The position numbers were made by a program, and so were the translations under genes. This document shows positions 10,263 through 18,371 of a DNA stretch of 64,000 nucleotides, in pieces (position 1 is the stretch's first letter; every line of letters starts with the position of its first letter). The stretch is from Variovorax sp. Root411 (GTDB lineage Bacteria; Pseudomonadota; Gammaproteobacteria; Burkholderiales; Burkholderiaceae_C). The notes beneath the pieces were generated by a model, which ran no database searches, had not been told where the DNA came from, and saw nothing but the letters and a program-made list of their open reading frames with translations. Location: assembly GCF_001425205.1 (NCBI RefSeq), contig NZ_LMDW01000020.1:334182-398181 (forward strand), written 5' to 3'.

Positions 10263-11162
10263 ATGAACAGAATCGGATTCATTGCAACGTCGATCCTCGT
10301 GCTGCTGGTGCTGGCAAGCTCGACCCTCTTCGTGGTCGACCAGCGGCAGTTCGGCGTGGTCTATGCGCTTGGCCAGATCAAGCAGGTCATCACGGAGCCC
10401 GGCCTCAACTTCAAGCTGCCGCCACCGTTCCAGAACGTGTCGTACATCGACAAGCGCCTGCTGACGCTGTCGAGCGTGGACACCGAGCCGATGCTCACCG
10501 CCGAGAAGCAGCGCGTGGTGATCGACTGGTACGTGCGCTGGCGCATCAGCGACCCGCAGGCTTACATCCGCAACGTCGGCCTCGACGAGAACGCCGGTGC
10601 GATGCAACTCAACCGCGTGGTGCGCAATGCGTTCCAGGAAAACATCAACAAGCGCACCGTGCGCGACCTGATCTCGGTGCGCCGCGAGGCCTTGATGGCC
10701 GACGTGCAGCGCGAGGTGCTGTCGGTGGTGAAGGGCGCCAAGCCCTGGGGCGTGGACGTGGTCGACGTGCGCATCACGCGTGTCGACTACGTGGAAGCCA
10801 TCACCGAATCGGTCTACCGCCGCATGGAAGCCGAGCGCAAGCGCGTGGCCAACGAGCTGCGTTCGACCGGCACGGCCGAAGGCGAGAAGATCCGCGCCGA
10901 CGCCGACCGCCAGCGCGAAGTGATCGTGGCGAACGCCTACCGCGACGCCCAGAAGATCAAGGGCGAGGGCGATGCCCAGGCGGCTTCCACGTACAGCGAG
11001 GCCTTTGGCCGCGACCCGCAGTTCGCTCAGTTCTACCGAAGCCTCGAAGCCTACAAGCAGAGCTTCAACAAGAAGAGCGACGTGATGGTGCTCGATCCGT
11101 CCTCGGACTTCTTCCGCGCCATGCAAGGTTCGGGTTCGAACACCAACGCTTCCCGTCGTTGA
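10263..11162 (+). CDS. hflC: FtsH protease modulator HflC
   Basis: The 299-residue partner of HflK starts MNRIGFIATSILVLLVLASS, an N-terminal membrane anchor, followed by the SPFH domain (VVDQRQFGVVYALGQIKQVITEPGLNF). ATG 10263 is preceded by GAAAG; an alternative TTG at 10242 would overlap the hflK stop and add seven residues. HflKC modulates FtsH degradation of membrane proteins and of sigma32-type substrates. Confidence 0.95.
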   Translation: MNRIGFIATSILVLLVLASSTLFVVDQRQFGVVYALGQIKQVITEPGLNFKLPPPFQNVSYIDKRLLTLSSVDTEPMLTAEKQRVVIDWYVRWRISDPQAYIRNVGLDENAGAMQLNRVVRNAFQENINKRTVRDLISVRREALMADVQREVLSVVKGAKPWGVDVVDVRITRVDYVEAITESVYRRMEAERKRVANELRSTGTAEGEKIRADADRQREVIVANAYRDAQKIKGEGDAQAASTYSEAFGRDPQFAQFYRSLEAYKQSFNKKSDVMVLDPSSDFFRAMQGSGSNTNASRR

Positions 11163-11184
11163 TTCGCAGCCGCCCTCAGGAGCC

Positions 11185-11373
11185 GTGAGCGCCGACACTT
11201 TCTGGAGCGCGCTGGCGCTCGTCCTGGTGATCGAAGGCATCCTGCCTTTCGTCTCGCCGGGAGGGTGGCGGCGCGGCTTCGGCCAGCTCATGCAGCTGCG
11301 CGACGGCCAGCTTCGTTTCTTCGGACTTTGCAGCATCCTGCTGGGTTTGCTACTGCTCTGGATCTTGGGGTAG
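11185..11373 (+). CDS. DUF2065 small membrane protein (YjeT-like)
   Basis: This 62-residue protein, GTG start, has two predicted membrane helices (TFWSALALVLVIEGILPFV and FFGLCSILLGLLLLWIL) joined by a short basic loop with the family signature GWRRGFGQLMQLRDGQLRFFGL. DUF2065/YjeT proteins occur directly between hflC and hisZ or purA across Proteobacteria. Molecular function is unknown; linkage suggests a role near FtsH/HflKC. Confidence 0.85.
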   Translation: MSADTFWSALALVLVIEGILPFVSPGGWRRGFGQLMQLRDGQLRFFGLCSILLGLLLLWILG

Positions 11374-11417
11374 CGCGGTCCCGGTAGAATTCCGGTTTAA
11401 CCACGCCCTCGATCCCC

Positions 11418-12578
11418 ATGTCCGCCTGGGTCCTCCCGGATCACATTGCCGATGTGCTGCCCTCAGAGGCGCGCCACATCGAAGAACTTCGACGCCAGCT
11501 GCTCGATACCGCCCGTGGCTATGGCTACGAGCTGGTGATGCCGCCGCTGCTCGAGCACCTCGAATCGCTGCTCTCGGGCACCGGCGAGGCGCTCGACCTC
11601 CAAACCTTCAAGCTCGTCGACCAGCTCTCCGGCCGCAGCATGGGCCTGCGTGCCGACACCACCCCCCAGGTGGCGCGCATCGATGCCCATCTGCTGAACC
11701 GCGACGGCGTGGCCCGCCTGTGCTATTGCGGCCCGGTGCTCCACACTCGGCCCGACCGCCCGCACGCCACCCGTGAGCCGCTGCAGTTCGGCGCCGAGAT
11801 CTACGGCCATGCCGGGCTCGAGGCCGACACCGAAACCCTGCTGCTGGCGCTCGACTGCCTCGACGCCGCCGGTCTGCGCGAAGGCGTGATCGTCGACCTG
11901 GCCGACGCCCGCATCGTGCGTGCGCTGTTCGCCGGCGTGCCGGTCGATGCCGCGTCGCTGGCCCGGGTGCATGCCGCGCTGGCCGCCAAGGACGCGAGCG
12001 AGCTCGATTCGCTCACCAAGGACTTCCCCGCCGCCTCACGCGAAGGCCTGCGCGCCCTGGTCCAGCTGTACGGCGACGCGTCGGTGCTCGATGAGGCCAC
12101 CAAGGCCCTGAAGGGCACGCCTGCCGTGGGCGCCGCGCTGGCCGGCCTGAAGCAGCTCGCTGCCGGCCTTCAGGGCGTGGCCGGCCGCCAGATCAGCTTC
12201 GACCTGGCCGACCTGCGCGGCTATGCGTACTACAGCGGCATGCGTTTCGGGATCTACGTGCCCGGCGCGGCCGATTCGCTGGTGCGCGGCGGCCGCTACG
12301 ACGAAGTGGGAGCCGTGTTCGGCCGCAACCGTCCGGCCGTCGGCTTCAGCCTCGACGTGCGCGAGCTGGTCGGCGTGCTGCCGGCCCGCCCGCTGCGCGC
12401 CGCCATCCGCGCGCCCTGGAGCGACGCGGCCGGCCTGCGTCAGGCGATTGCCCAATTGCGCAAGTCCGGTGAAACGGTAGTCTGCGTGCTGCCGGGCCAT
12501 GGCAGCGAAATCGATGAATTCCACTGCGACCGCGAGCTCGTCGAGCAAGCAGGGCAGTGGAGTGTCCGAGCGATCTGA
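11418..12578 (+). CDS. hisZ: ATP phosphoribosyltransferase regulatory subunit HisZ
   Basis: HisZ is a catalytically inactive HisRS paralogue required to activate short-form HisG in the first step of histidine synthesis. The 386-residue product has a class II synthetase core: residues resembling motif 2 (LCYCGPVLHTRPDRPHATREPLQFGAEIYG) and the YYSGMRFGIYVPG segment in place of HisRS LVRGLDYY. It lacks the anticodon-binding domain. The gene begins 44 bases after the DUF2065 gene and ends 23 bases before purA. Confidence 0.93.
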   Translation: MSAWVLPDHIADVLPSEARHIEELRRQLLDTARGYGYELVMPPLLEHLESLLSGTGEALDLQTFKLVDQLSGRSMGLRADTTPQVARIDAHLLNRDGVARLCYCGPVLHTRPDRPHATREPLQFGAEIYGHAGLEADTETLLLALDCLDAAGLREGVIVDLADARIVRALFAGVPVDAASLARVHAALAAKDASELDSLTKDFPAASREGLRALVQLYGDASVLDEATKALKGTPAVGAALAGLKQLAAGLQGVAGRQISFDLADLRGYAYYSGMRFGIYVPGAADSLVRGGRYDEVGAVFGRNRPAVGFSLDVRELVGVLPARPLRAAIRAPWSDAAGLRQAIAQLRKSGETVVCVLPGHGSEIDEFHCDRELVEQAGQWSVRAI

Positions 12579-12601
12579 ATTTTTGAAGTAATGGAACGAG
12601 C

Positions 12602-13933
12602 ATGAGCGTAACCACCGGAAGAAACGTGGTCGTCGTCGGCACCCAGTGGGGCGACGAAGGCAAAGGCAAGCTGGTCGACTGGCTGACGGAAAGCGCCCAG
12701 GGCGTGGTCCGTTTCCAGGGTGGCCACAACGCGGGCCACACGCTGGTCATCAACGGTGTGAAAACCGCGTTGCACCTGATCCCGAGCGGCATCATGCGGC
12801 CCGGTGTCAAGTGCTACATCGGCAACGGCGTGGTGCTGTCGGCGGCCAAGCTGTTCGAGGAAATCGAAGGGCTGGAGAAGGCTGGCGTCGAGGTGCGTTC
12901 GCGTCTGCGCATCAGCGAGGCTTGCCCGCTGATCCTGCCGTTCCACGCCGCGCTGGACATCGCGCGCGAGGCCTACCGCGAAAAGGGCGGCATCGAGAAG
13001 ATCGGCACCACCGGCCGCGGCATCGGCCCGGCCTACGAAGACAAGATCGCGCGCCGCGCACTGCGCGTGCAGGACCTGAAGCACCCCGAGCGCTTCGCCA
13101 CCAAGCTGCGCGTGCTGCTCGACCTGCACAACCACGTGCTGACGCAGGTGCTGAGCGCGCCGGCCATCGATTTCGACGAAGTCTTCAACGAAGCGATGAG
13201 GCACGCCGAGCTGCTCAAGCCCATGATGGCCGACGTCTCGCGCGAACTGAACGACGCGAACAAGAACGGCGCCAACCTGCTGTTCGAAGGCGCGCAGGGC
13301 ACGCTGCTGGACGTCGATCACGGCACCTATCCGTACGTCACCTCCAGCAACTGCGTGGCCGGCAATGCCGCCGCCGGTTCGGGCGTGGGCCCGGGCATGC
13401 TGCACTACATCCTCGGCATCACCAAGGCCTACTGCACGCGCGTGGGCGGCGGTCCGTTCCCCACCGAACTCGACTGGGCCACGCCCGGCACCCCGGGCTA
13501 CCACATGAGCACGGTGGGCGCCGAAAAGGGCGTGACCACCGGCCGCAGCCGCCGTTGCGGCTGGTTCGATGCCGCGCTGCTCAAGCGCTCGGCGCAGGTC
13601 AACGGCCTGTCGGGCCTGTGCATCACCAAGCTCGATGTGCTCGACGGCCTTGAAAAGCTCGAGCTGTGCACCGGCTACGAACTCGACGGCGAAATCACCG
13701 ACATCCTGCCGATGGGCGCGGACGAGATCGAGCGCTGCACGCCGATCTACGAAACCCTCGAAGGCTGGACCGAGAGCACGGTCGGCGTCACGCAGTACGA
13801 CAAGCTGCCGGTCAATGCGCGCCTGTACCTGCAGCGCATCGAGCAGATCACCGGAGTGCCGATCCACATGGTGTCGACCAGCCCGGATCGCGACCACACG
13901 ATCATGATGCGCCACCCCTACTTGGCCGACTGA
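12602..13933 (+). CDS. purA: Adenylosuccinate synthetase
   Basis: PurA joins IMP and aspartate with GTP in the first committed step of AMP synthesis. The 443-residue protein opens with the GTP-binding GTQWGDEGKGKLVDWLTE segment. It carries GHNAGHT, IGTTGRGIGPAYEDK, the EGAQGTLLDVDHGTYPYVTSSN segment and the C-terminal VGVTQYDKLP region. All are canonical. Spacing to hisZ (23 bases) and to the following phosphoribosyltransferase (16 bases) supports one transcription unit. Confidence 0.97.
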   Translation: MSVTTGRNVVVVGTQWGDEGKGKLVDWLTESAQGVVRFQGGHNAGHTLVINGVKTALHLIPSGIMRPGVKCYIGNGVVLSAAKLFEEIEGLEKAGVEVRSRLRISEACPLILPFHAALDIAREAYREKGGIEKIGTTGRGIGPAYEDKIARRALRVQDLKHPERFATKLRVLLDLHNHVLTQVLSAPAIDFDEVFNEAMRHAELLKPMMADVSRELNDANKNGANLLFEGAQGTLLDVDHGTYPYVTSSNCVAGNAAAGSGVGPGMLHYILGITKAYCTRVGGGPFPTELDWATPGTPGYHMSTVGAEKGVTTGRSRRCGWFDAALLKRSAQVNGLSGLCITKLDVLDGLEKLELCTGYELDGEITDILPMGADEIERCTPIYETLEGWTESTVGVTQYDKLPVNARLYLQRIEQITGVPIHMVSTSPDRDHTIMMRHPYLAD

Positions 13934-13949
13934 AGAGGAAAAAAGACCC

Positions 13950-14474
13950 ATGTTGACCGAAGACGGCAAGCATCTCTACGTCAGCTACGACGAATACCAC
14001 AACCTGATCGAGAAGCTCGCGATCAAGGTGCACCAGTCGGACTGGCAGTTCGACACCATCCTGTGCCTGGCGCGCGGCGGCATGCGCCCTGGCGACGTGC
14101 TCTCGCGCATCTTCAGCAAGCCGCTGGCCATCATGTCGACCAGCTCGTACCGTGCCGACGCAGGCACGGTGCAGGGCCATCTCGACATCGCACGCTTCAT
14201 CACGACACCCAAGGGCGAGATCGCTGGCAAGGTGCTGCTGGTCGACGACCTGGCCGACTCGGGCCATACGCTGCACGCTGTGATGGACATGCTGCGCAAC
14301 AACTACAAGCCGATCACCGAACTGCGCAGCGCGGTGATCTGGACGAAGGCACTGTCGACCTTCACGCCCGACTACTCGGTCGAATACCTGGCGACCAACC
14401 CCTGGATCCACCAGCCCTTCGAAGGCTACGACTCGCTCGGCGCCGAGAAGCTGATCGAGAAGTGGTCGGTCTGA
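13950..14474 (+). CDS. Type I phosphoribosyltransferase (purine salvage type)
   Basis: The 174-residue product carries the PRPP-binding motif VLLVDDLADSGHTLHAV (about residues 92-108) and an upstream LARGGMRPGDVLSR loop, as in xanthine/hypoxanthine phosphoribosyltransferases. It follows purA by 16 bases, which fits a role in purine salvage. The base specificity cannot be decided from sequence alone. GpT- and Hpt-like members share this size. Confidence 0.82.
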   Translation: MLTEDGKHLYVSYDEYHNLIEKLAIKVHQSDWQFDTILCLARGGMRPGDVLSRIFSKPLAIMSTSSYRADAGTVQGHLDIARFITTPKGEIAGKVLLVDDLADSGHTLHAVMDMLRNNYKPITELRSAVIWTKALSTFTPDYSVEYLATNPWIHQPFEGYDSLGAEKLIEKWSV

Positions 14475-14478
14475 TCTC

Positions 14479-14847
14479 TCAGCCGGCGCCGCCGAGCATC
14501 TCGGCATAGCGCCGCTGCATTTCTTCCGGCGTCAGCTTCTCGATGCTGTGCCCCACGTTCCAGCGATGGCCGAAGGGGTCGCGAAAAACGCCGGAGCGTT
14601 CCCCGTAAAACTGATCCTGCGGTGCCATGTCGAGCGTGGCGCCTGCAGCGACTGCGCGCGCCACCAACGTGTCGGCATCGTCCACATGCAGGTGCAGCGT
14701 GACGGCCGTGCCGCCCAGCGTCTTCGCACTGTGGATGTTGAATTCGGCGAATTCGTCCGAGATCATCAGGATCGCGCCGTTGTGGAAGTCCAGCTCCGCG
14801 TGGCCGAATGCGCTGCTGACATGCCCGCTGCGCAGCCGCGATAGCAT
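14479..14847 (-). CDS. VOC/PhnB-like glyoxalase-fold protein, N-terminally short
   Basis: The 122-residue frame contains the second half of a PhnB-type VOC domain: FGHAELDFHNGAILMISDEF, then GGTAVTLHLHVDDADTLVARAVAAGATL and the closing YGERSGVFRDPFGHRWNVGHSIEKLTPEEM. The first beta-alpha-beta-beta-beta unit normally found before the GHAEL strand is missing. The only credible ATG (14845-14847, minus strand) lies 6 bases from the divergently transcribed metC-like start. The gene may be truncated by whatever placed the lyase gene upstream. It converges on the phosphoribosyltransferase with 4 bases between stops. Confidence 0.6.
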   Translation of the reverse strand: MLSRLRSGHVSSAFGHAELDFHNGAILMISDEFAEFNIHSAKTLGGTAVTLHLHVDDADTLVARAVAAGATLDMAPQDQFYGERSGVFRDPFGHRWNVGHSIEKLTPEEMQRRYAEMLGGAG

Positions 14848-14853
14848 CCACCC

Positions 14854-16047
14854 ATGAGCAAGCCTTCCACGACCCTGATCCACCACCCCTACGTTCCGCC
14901 CGCCACCTTCGCCGCGCCGCAGCCCGGCGTGTTCAAGGCATCGACGGTGTTCTTTGCCGACGTGGCCGCCATGCGCGCGCGCGACTGGCGCACCAAGGCC
15001 GGCTATACCTACGGCCTGCATGGCACGCCCACCACCTTCACGCTGGAAGAGCGCCTGGCCACGCTCGAAGGCGGCGCCGAGTGCCTGCTCGTGCCCAGCG
15101 GGCTGGCGGCCATCTCGCTGGTCTCGTTCGCTTTCCTCAAGACCGGCGACGAGGTGCTGATCCCCGACAACGCCTACGGACCCAACAAGGCGCTTGCCAC
15201 CGGCGAACTGGCGAACTTCGGCATCACCCATCGCCTGTACGACGCGATGAATCCGGCCGACCTCGCGGCCAAGCTGTCGGACCGCACGCGGCTGGTCTGG
15301 GTCGAGGCGGCCGGCTCGGTGACGATGGAGTTTCCCGACCTGCCTGCGCTCGTGAACGTCTGCCGCGCGCGCGGTGTGATGACCGCGCTCGACAACACCT
15401 GGGGCGCGGGCCTGGCCTTCGCGCCCTTCGATTTCAACGGCAGCGGGCAGGGCGTCGACATCTCGGTGCACGCGCTCACCAAGTACCCGAGCGGCGGCGG
15501 CGACGTGCTCATGGGCAGCGTGACAACGCGCGACGAGCGGCTGCACCGCGCGCTCAAGCTCACGCACATGCGCATGGGTTGGGGCATCGGCGTGGGCGAC
15601 GTGGAAACGCTGCTGCGCTCGCTGCCCAGCATCGCGCTGCGCTATGCCGCGCACGACCGCGCGGCGCGCGAACTGGCCGGCTGGCTCAATGGCTGCGAGG
15701 AGATTGCGCAGGTGCTGCACCCCGCGCTCGAAGACTCGCCGGGCCACACCCACTGGCGTGCGCTGTGCGGCGCCACCGACCTCGCGGCGGGCCTGTTCTC
15801 GGTGGTATTCGACGAGCGCTACAGCACCGAGCAGGTCGATCGTTTCTGCGACAGCCTGCGGCTGTTCCGCCTCGGCTATTCGTGGGGCGGACCGATCAGC
15901 CTCGTGGTGCCTTATGACATCGGCCTGATGCGCGACGCCGGCGTGGCGCGCTGGCCTTACAAGGGCACGCTCGTTCGTTTTTCCATCGGCCTCGAAGACG
16001 TCGAAGACCTGCGCGCCGACCTTCAGCAGGCCTTGGCGCGGATGTAA
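14854..16047 (+). CDS. metC: Cystathionine beta-lyase-type PLP enzyme
   Basis: The 397-residue product belongs to the Cys/Met-metabolism PLP family (fold type I). The Schiff-base lysine is Lys210 in SVHALTKYPSGGGDVLMGS. The N-terminus shows the YGLHGTPTTFTLEERLATLEGG segment and the LVPSGLAAISL pocket. It probably cleaves cystathionine to homocysteine, but gamma-lyase or synthase activity is hard to exclude within this family. The start is 6 bases from the divergent VOC start, and no clear Shine-Dalgarno is visible. Confidence 0.85.
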   Translation: MSKPSTTLIHHPYVPPATFAAPQPGVFKASTVFFADVAAMRARDWRTKAGYTYGLHGTPTTFTLEERLATLEGGAECLLVPSGLAAISLVSFAFLKTGDEVLIPDNAYGPNKALATGELANFGITHRLYDAMNPADLAAKLSDRTRLVWVEAAGSVTMEFPDLPALVNVCRARGVMTALDNTWGAGLAFAPFDFNGSGQGVDISVHALTKYPSGGGDVLMGSVTTRDERLHRALKLTHMRMGWGIGVGDVETLLRSLPSIALRYAAHDRAARELAGWLNGCEEIAQVLHPALEDSPGHTHWRALCGATDLAAGLFSVVFDERYSTEQVDRFCDSLRLFRLGYSWGGPISLVVPYDIGLMRDAGVARWPYKGTLVRFSIGLEDVEDLRADLQQALARM

Positions 16048-16173
16048 AAAATCGCTTCCTGATCCTTGGGGGCGCCACGGGGTACCCCATGAGGTACCGT
16101 CTCGAGACTGCGGCGTTATCGCTTACAGTAGGCCACGTGCAGTCACCCTGACTGCCTCGCCCAAGGAGAAGCA

Positions 16174-16377
16174 GTGGCAACACCCAATTACGGCTACGAG
16201 AAGCGCCAGAAAGAGCTGGCCAAGAAGAAAAAGAAGGAAGACAAGCTCCGGGAAAAGGCGAACCGCAAACTCAGCCCGAGCAGCGACGGCCTGGCGCCCG
16301 GAGACCCGGAAACCGACGTGGCCTCGCTCGAACGCGATCCACCCACGGTGCCCGAGTTGCCCACCAAGAACGGTTGA
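16174..16377 (+). CDS. Small highly charged conserved protein (67 aa)
   Basis: GTG at 16174 follows a strong AAGGAG (16164-16169). The product begins MATPNYGYEKRQKELAKKKKKEDKLREKANRKL, a lysine-rich amphipathic helix, and ends in an acidic/proline-rich tail. The function is unknown; proteins of this composition near this size occur in related beta-proteobacteria. A strong intrinsic terminator follows 26 bases after the stop, so it forms a monocistronic unit. Confidence 0.75.
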   Translation: MATPNYGYEKRQKELAKKKKKEDKLREKANRKLSPSSDGLAPGDPETDVASLERDPPTVPELPTKNG

Positions 16378-16402
16378 TCCGCTCCTGGAACGTCGATCAA
16401 GA

Positions 16403-16438
16403 AGCCGCCGCAGGCCTGTGCCTGCGGCGGCTTTTTTT
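16403..16438. terminator. Strong terminator, possibly bidirectional
   Basis: A perfect 13-bp stem (16403-16415 with 16420-16432; arm AGCCGCCGCAGGC), a CTGT loop and a T run after it end the small charged gene. The esterase gene converges from the right and stops at 16442. The minus-strand side lacks an equal T run, so termination in that direction would be weaker. Confidence 0.88.
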
Positions 16439-16441
16439 CCA

Positions 16442-17095
16442 TTATTTGGGCAGCAGCTTGCGCAGTTCGGGCCAGACGTTGTCGAGCAGTTGCGGCTGTG
16501 CCGCGGCGGTCGGATGGATGCGGTCGGACTGGAACAGCGAGAGCGCATCGGGCGCATCGGCCACGCCCTTGAGCAGGAAGGGAACGAGCGCGGACTTGGT
16601 GGTGCCCGCCACCTTGGAGAACACTGCCTCGAAGCGCCGCGTGTAGTCGCCGCCATAGTTGGGCGGCACCTGGATGCCGACGATCAGCACCTTCGCGCCC
16701 GCAGCCTGCGCGGCCCTGGCGATCTGCAGCAGGTTGCTTTCCGTGTCCGCGAGCGGCAGGCCGCGCAGGGCGTCGTTGGCGCCGAGCTCGATCACCACGT
16801 GGCTGGGCTTGTGCTGCGCAAGCAGCGACGCAAAGCGGGCGCGCCCACCGGAGCTGGTGTCGCCGCTGATGCTGGCGTTGACCACCGTGGCCGCGATCTT
16901 CTGCTGCGCAAGCCTTTTTTCCAGCAGGGGCACCCAGCCTTCGCCGCGCTTGAGGCCGTACTCTGCGCTCAGCGAATCGCCGAGCACCAGGATCACCGGC
17001 TTGCCGGTTGCCACAGCCTGGGCCTGCGCCGCGGCCGTCCATATCCCCGCGCTGCCGAGCGCGGCGGTGGTCAAGATAAAGTCACGTCGATTCAA
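16442..17095 (-). CDS. tesA: GDSL arylesterase / acyl-CoA thioesterase I-like, secreted
   Basis: The 217-residue product starts at TTG 17095 (minus), MNRRDFILTTAALGSAGIWTAAAQA, a signal peptide with a twin-arginine-like start. SGNH hydrolase blocks follow: ILVLGDSLSAEYG (block I, nucleophile Ser), SISGDTSSGG (Gly block), ELGANDAL (Asn block) and DRIHPTAAAQ (Asp/His block). TesA-type enzymes hydrolyse acyl esters or thioesters in the periplasm. An AAAGG Shine-Dalgarno for this start lies inside the first codons of the divergent ABC gene. Divergence from an ABC ATPase matches the tesA-ybbA arrangement of Proteobacteria. Confidence 0.88.
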   Translation of the reverse strand: MNRRDFILTTAALGSAGIWTAAAQAQAVATGKPVILVLGDSLSAEYGLKRGEGWVPLLEKRLAQQKIAATVVNASISGDTSSGGRARFASLLAQHKPSHVVIELGANDALRGLPLADTESNLLQIARAAQAAGAKVLIVGIQVPPNYGGDYTRRFEAVFSKVAGTTKSALVPFLLKGVADAPDALSLFQSDRIHPTAAAQPQLLDNVWPELRKLLPK

Positions 17096-17110
17096 AACCA
17101 GAGCCTTTCC

Positions 17111-17821
17111 ATGTCCCAACCCCCGTCTGATGCCATTGTCGCCGTCGAGCATGTCTTCAAGTCCGTCACCGACTCGACCGGCACGCTGGACATTCTGCAG
17201 GACATCGATTTCACCCTCGGCGCGCGGGAAACCGCCGCCATCGTCGGCGCCTCGGGCTCCGGCAAGAGCACCTTGCTGTCGATCATCGCGGGGCTGGACA
17301 CGCCCACGCGCGGCACGGTGCGCATCGCCGGCGAGGACATCTTCGCCATCGACGAGGACGAGCGCGCAGCGGTCCGGGCGCAGCGCGTGGGCTTCGTGTT
17401 CCAGAGCTTCCAACTGCTCGGCAACCTCAGCGCGCTCGAAAACGTGATGCTTCCGCTGGAGCTGGCCAACCGCAAGGACGCCCGCAAGGCAGCCACCGAA
17501 ATGCTCGGCCGCGTCGGGCTCGGCCAGCGGCTCGGCCACTATCCCAAGGTGCTCTCGGGCGGCGAACAGCAGCGCGTGGCGCTGGCCCGCGCCTTCGTGG
17601 TCCAGCCCGCGCTGCTGCTGGCCGACGAGCCCACCGGCAGCCTGGACTTCGCAACGGGCGAGCAGGTGATGCGGCTGATGTTCGACCTCAACCGTGAACT
17701 GGGCACCACGCTCGTGCTCGTCACCCACGACCGCGGAATTGCGGCGCGGTGCGAGCGGCGCATCACGATCGAGGCCGGGCACGTCGCGCTTAATGAAAAA
17801 GTGGCTCTGGCGCCCGCATGA
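17111..17821 (+). CDS. ABC transporter ATP-binding protein (YbbA/LolD-like)
   Basis: The 236-residue ATPase has Walker A (GASGSGKST, about residues 51-59), the Q-loop (FVFQSFQLLGNLSALENV), signature LSGGEQQRVALARAF, Walker B LLLADEPTGSLD and the H-loop VTHD. It belongs to the MacB/LolD/YbbA group. In E. coli ybbA is followed by the permease ybbP; here no permease follows, so the partner must be elsewhere or lost. The ATG is 15 bases from the divergent tesA start and has no obvious Shine-Dalgarno. Confidence 0.9.
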   Translation: MSQPPSDAIVAVEHVFKSVTDSTGTLDILQDIDFTLGARETAAIVGASGSGKSTLLSIIAGLDTPTRGTVRIAGEDIFAIDEDERAAVRAQRVGFVFQSFQLLGNLSALENVMLPLELANRKDARKAATEMLGRVGLGQRLGHYPKVLSGGEQQRVALARAFVVQPALLLADEPTGSLDFATGEQVMRLMFDLNRELGTTLVLVTHDRGIAARCERRITIEAGHVALNEKVALAPA

Positions 17822-17833
17822 CAAGCGCAATAA

Positions 17834-17850
17834 GCTATCAAATAAATAGC
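17834..17850. repeat. Short intergenic dyad GCTATC..ATAGC
   Basis: GCTAT (17834-17838) and ATAGC (17846-17850) flank CAAATAA in an unusually A+T-rich patch. Sequences of this kind are, from my memory of Comamonadaceae genomes, a common intergenic repeat; copy number here cannot be checked. It lies between the ABC ATPase and the L7/L12-like repeat gene. Confidence 0.35.
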
Positions 17851-17872
17851 GAGTCAACTCGAGGAGATAGCC

Positions 17873-18367
17873 ATGGAGGAACTTCCGCCGGACGCCGTCC
17901 TGGCGCTGCAGCGCGGCAGGATGATCGAGGCCATCAAGATCGTGCGCAATCGCACGGGCGTGGACCTCAAGTCGGCCAAGGAAGCCGTCGATCGCTACGC
18001 CGACCGGCAGGAAGCAGGGGATGGCGATGCTCCGTGCGGCCGCGGTGCGCCCGCTGCCGCAAGGCAGGACCGCGGCTTCGCGGCCATGCCGTCCACCGCG
18101 CTCGCGGCGCTGGCGCGGGGCAACAGGATCGAGGCCATCCGCCTCACCCGCGAGGCCACCGGCCTGAGCCTGGCCGCGGCCAAGCGGCTGGTAGACAACC
18201 ACGAGGATCCGTCGGGCATCGGCTTCGGCCCCTTGACCCGGCACATGCCCCGATGCTCGATGAACGAACCGGGCCGGGTGCATGGCGATGGCTACAAGTG
18301 GCTGCCGACGTTGGTCATCGTGATGGCCGCGCTCATGATCTGGCTGTATTTCGGCAGAGGGACTTGA
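17873..18367 (+). CDS. Protein with two L7/L12-C-terminal-like repeats and a C-terminal membrane anchor
   Basis: The 164-residue product has a strong GAGGAG Shine-Dalgarno at about 17861. Two repeats resemble the C-terminal domain of ribosomal protein bL12: residues about 8-42 (VLALQRGRMIEAIKIVRNRT, then GVDLKSAKEAVDRY) and about 78-110 (ALAALARGNRIEAIRLTREA, then TGLSLAAAKRLVD). bL12 uses the same EAIK..R..TGL.L..AK..V pattern. A single membrane helix closes the protein (LPTLVIVMAALMIWLYF). The function is unknown. It begins 51 bases after the ABC ATPase and ends 4 bases before the next gene. Confidence 0.8.
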   Translation: MEELPPDAVLALQRGRMIEAIKIVRNRTGVDLKSAKEAVDRYADRQEAGDGDAPCGRGAPAAARQDRGFAAMPSTALAALARGNRIEAIRLTREATGLSLAAAKRLVDNHEDPSGIGFGPLTRHMPRCSMNEPGRVHGDGYKWLPTLVIVMAALMIWLYFGRGT

Positions 18368-18371
18368 ACCG

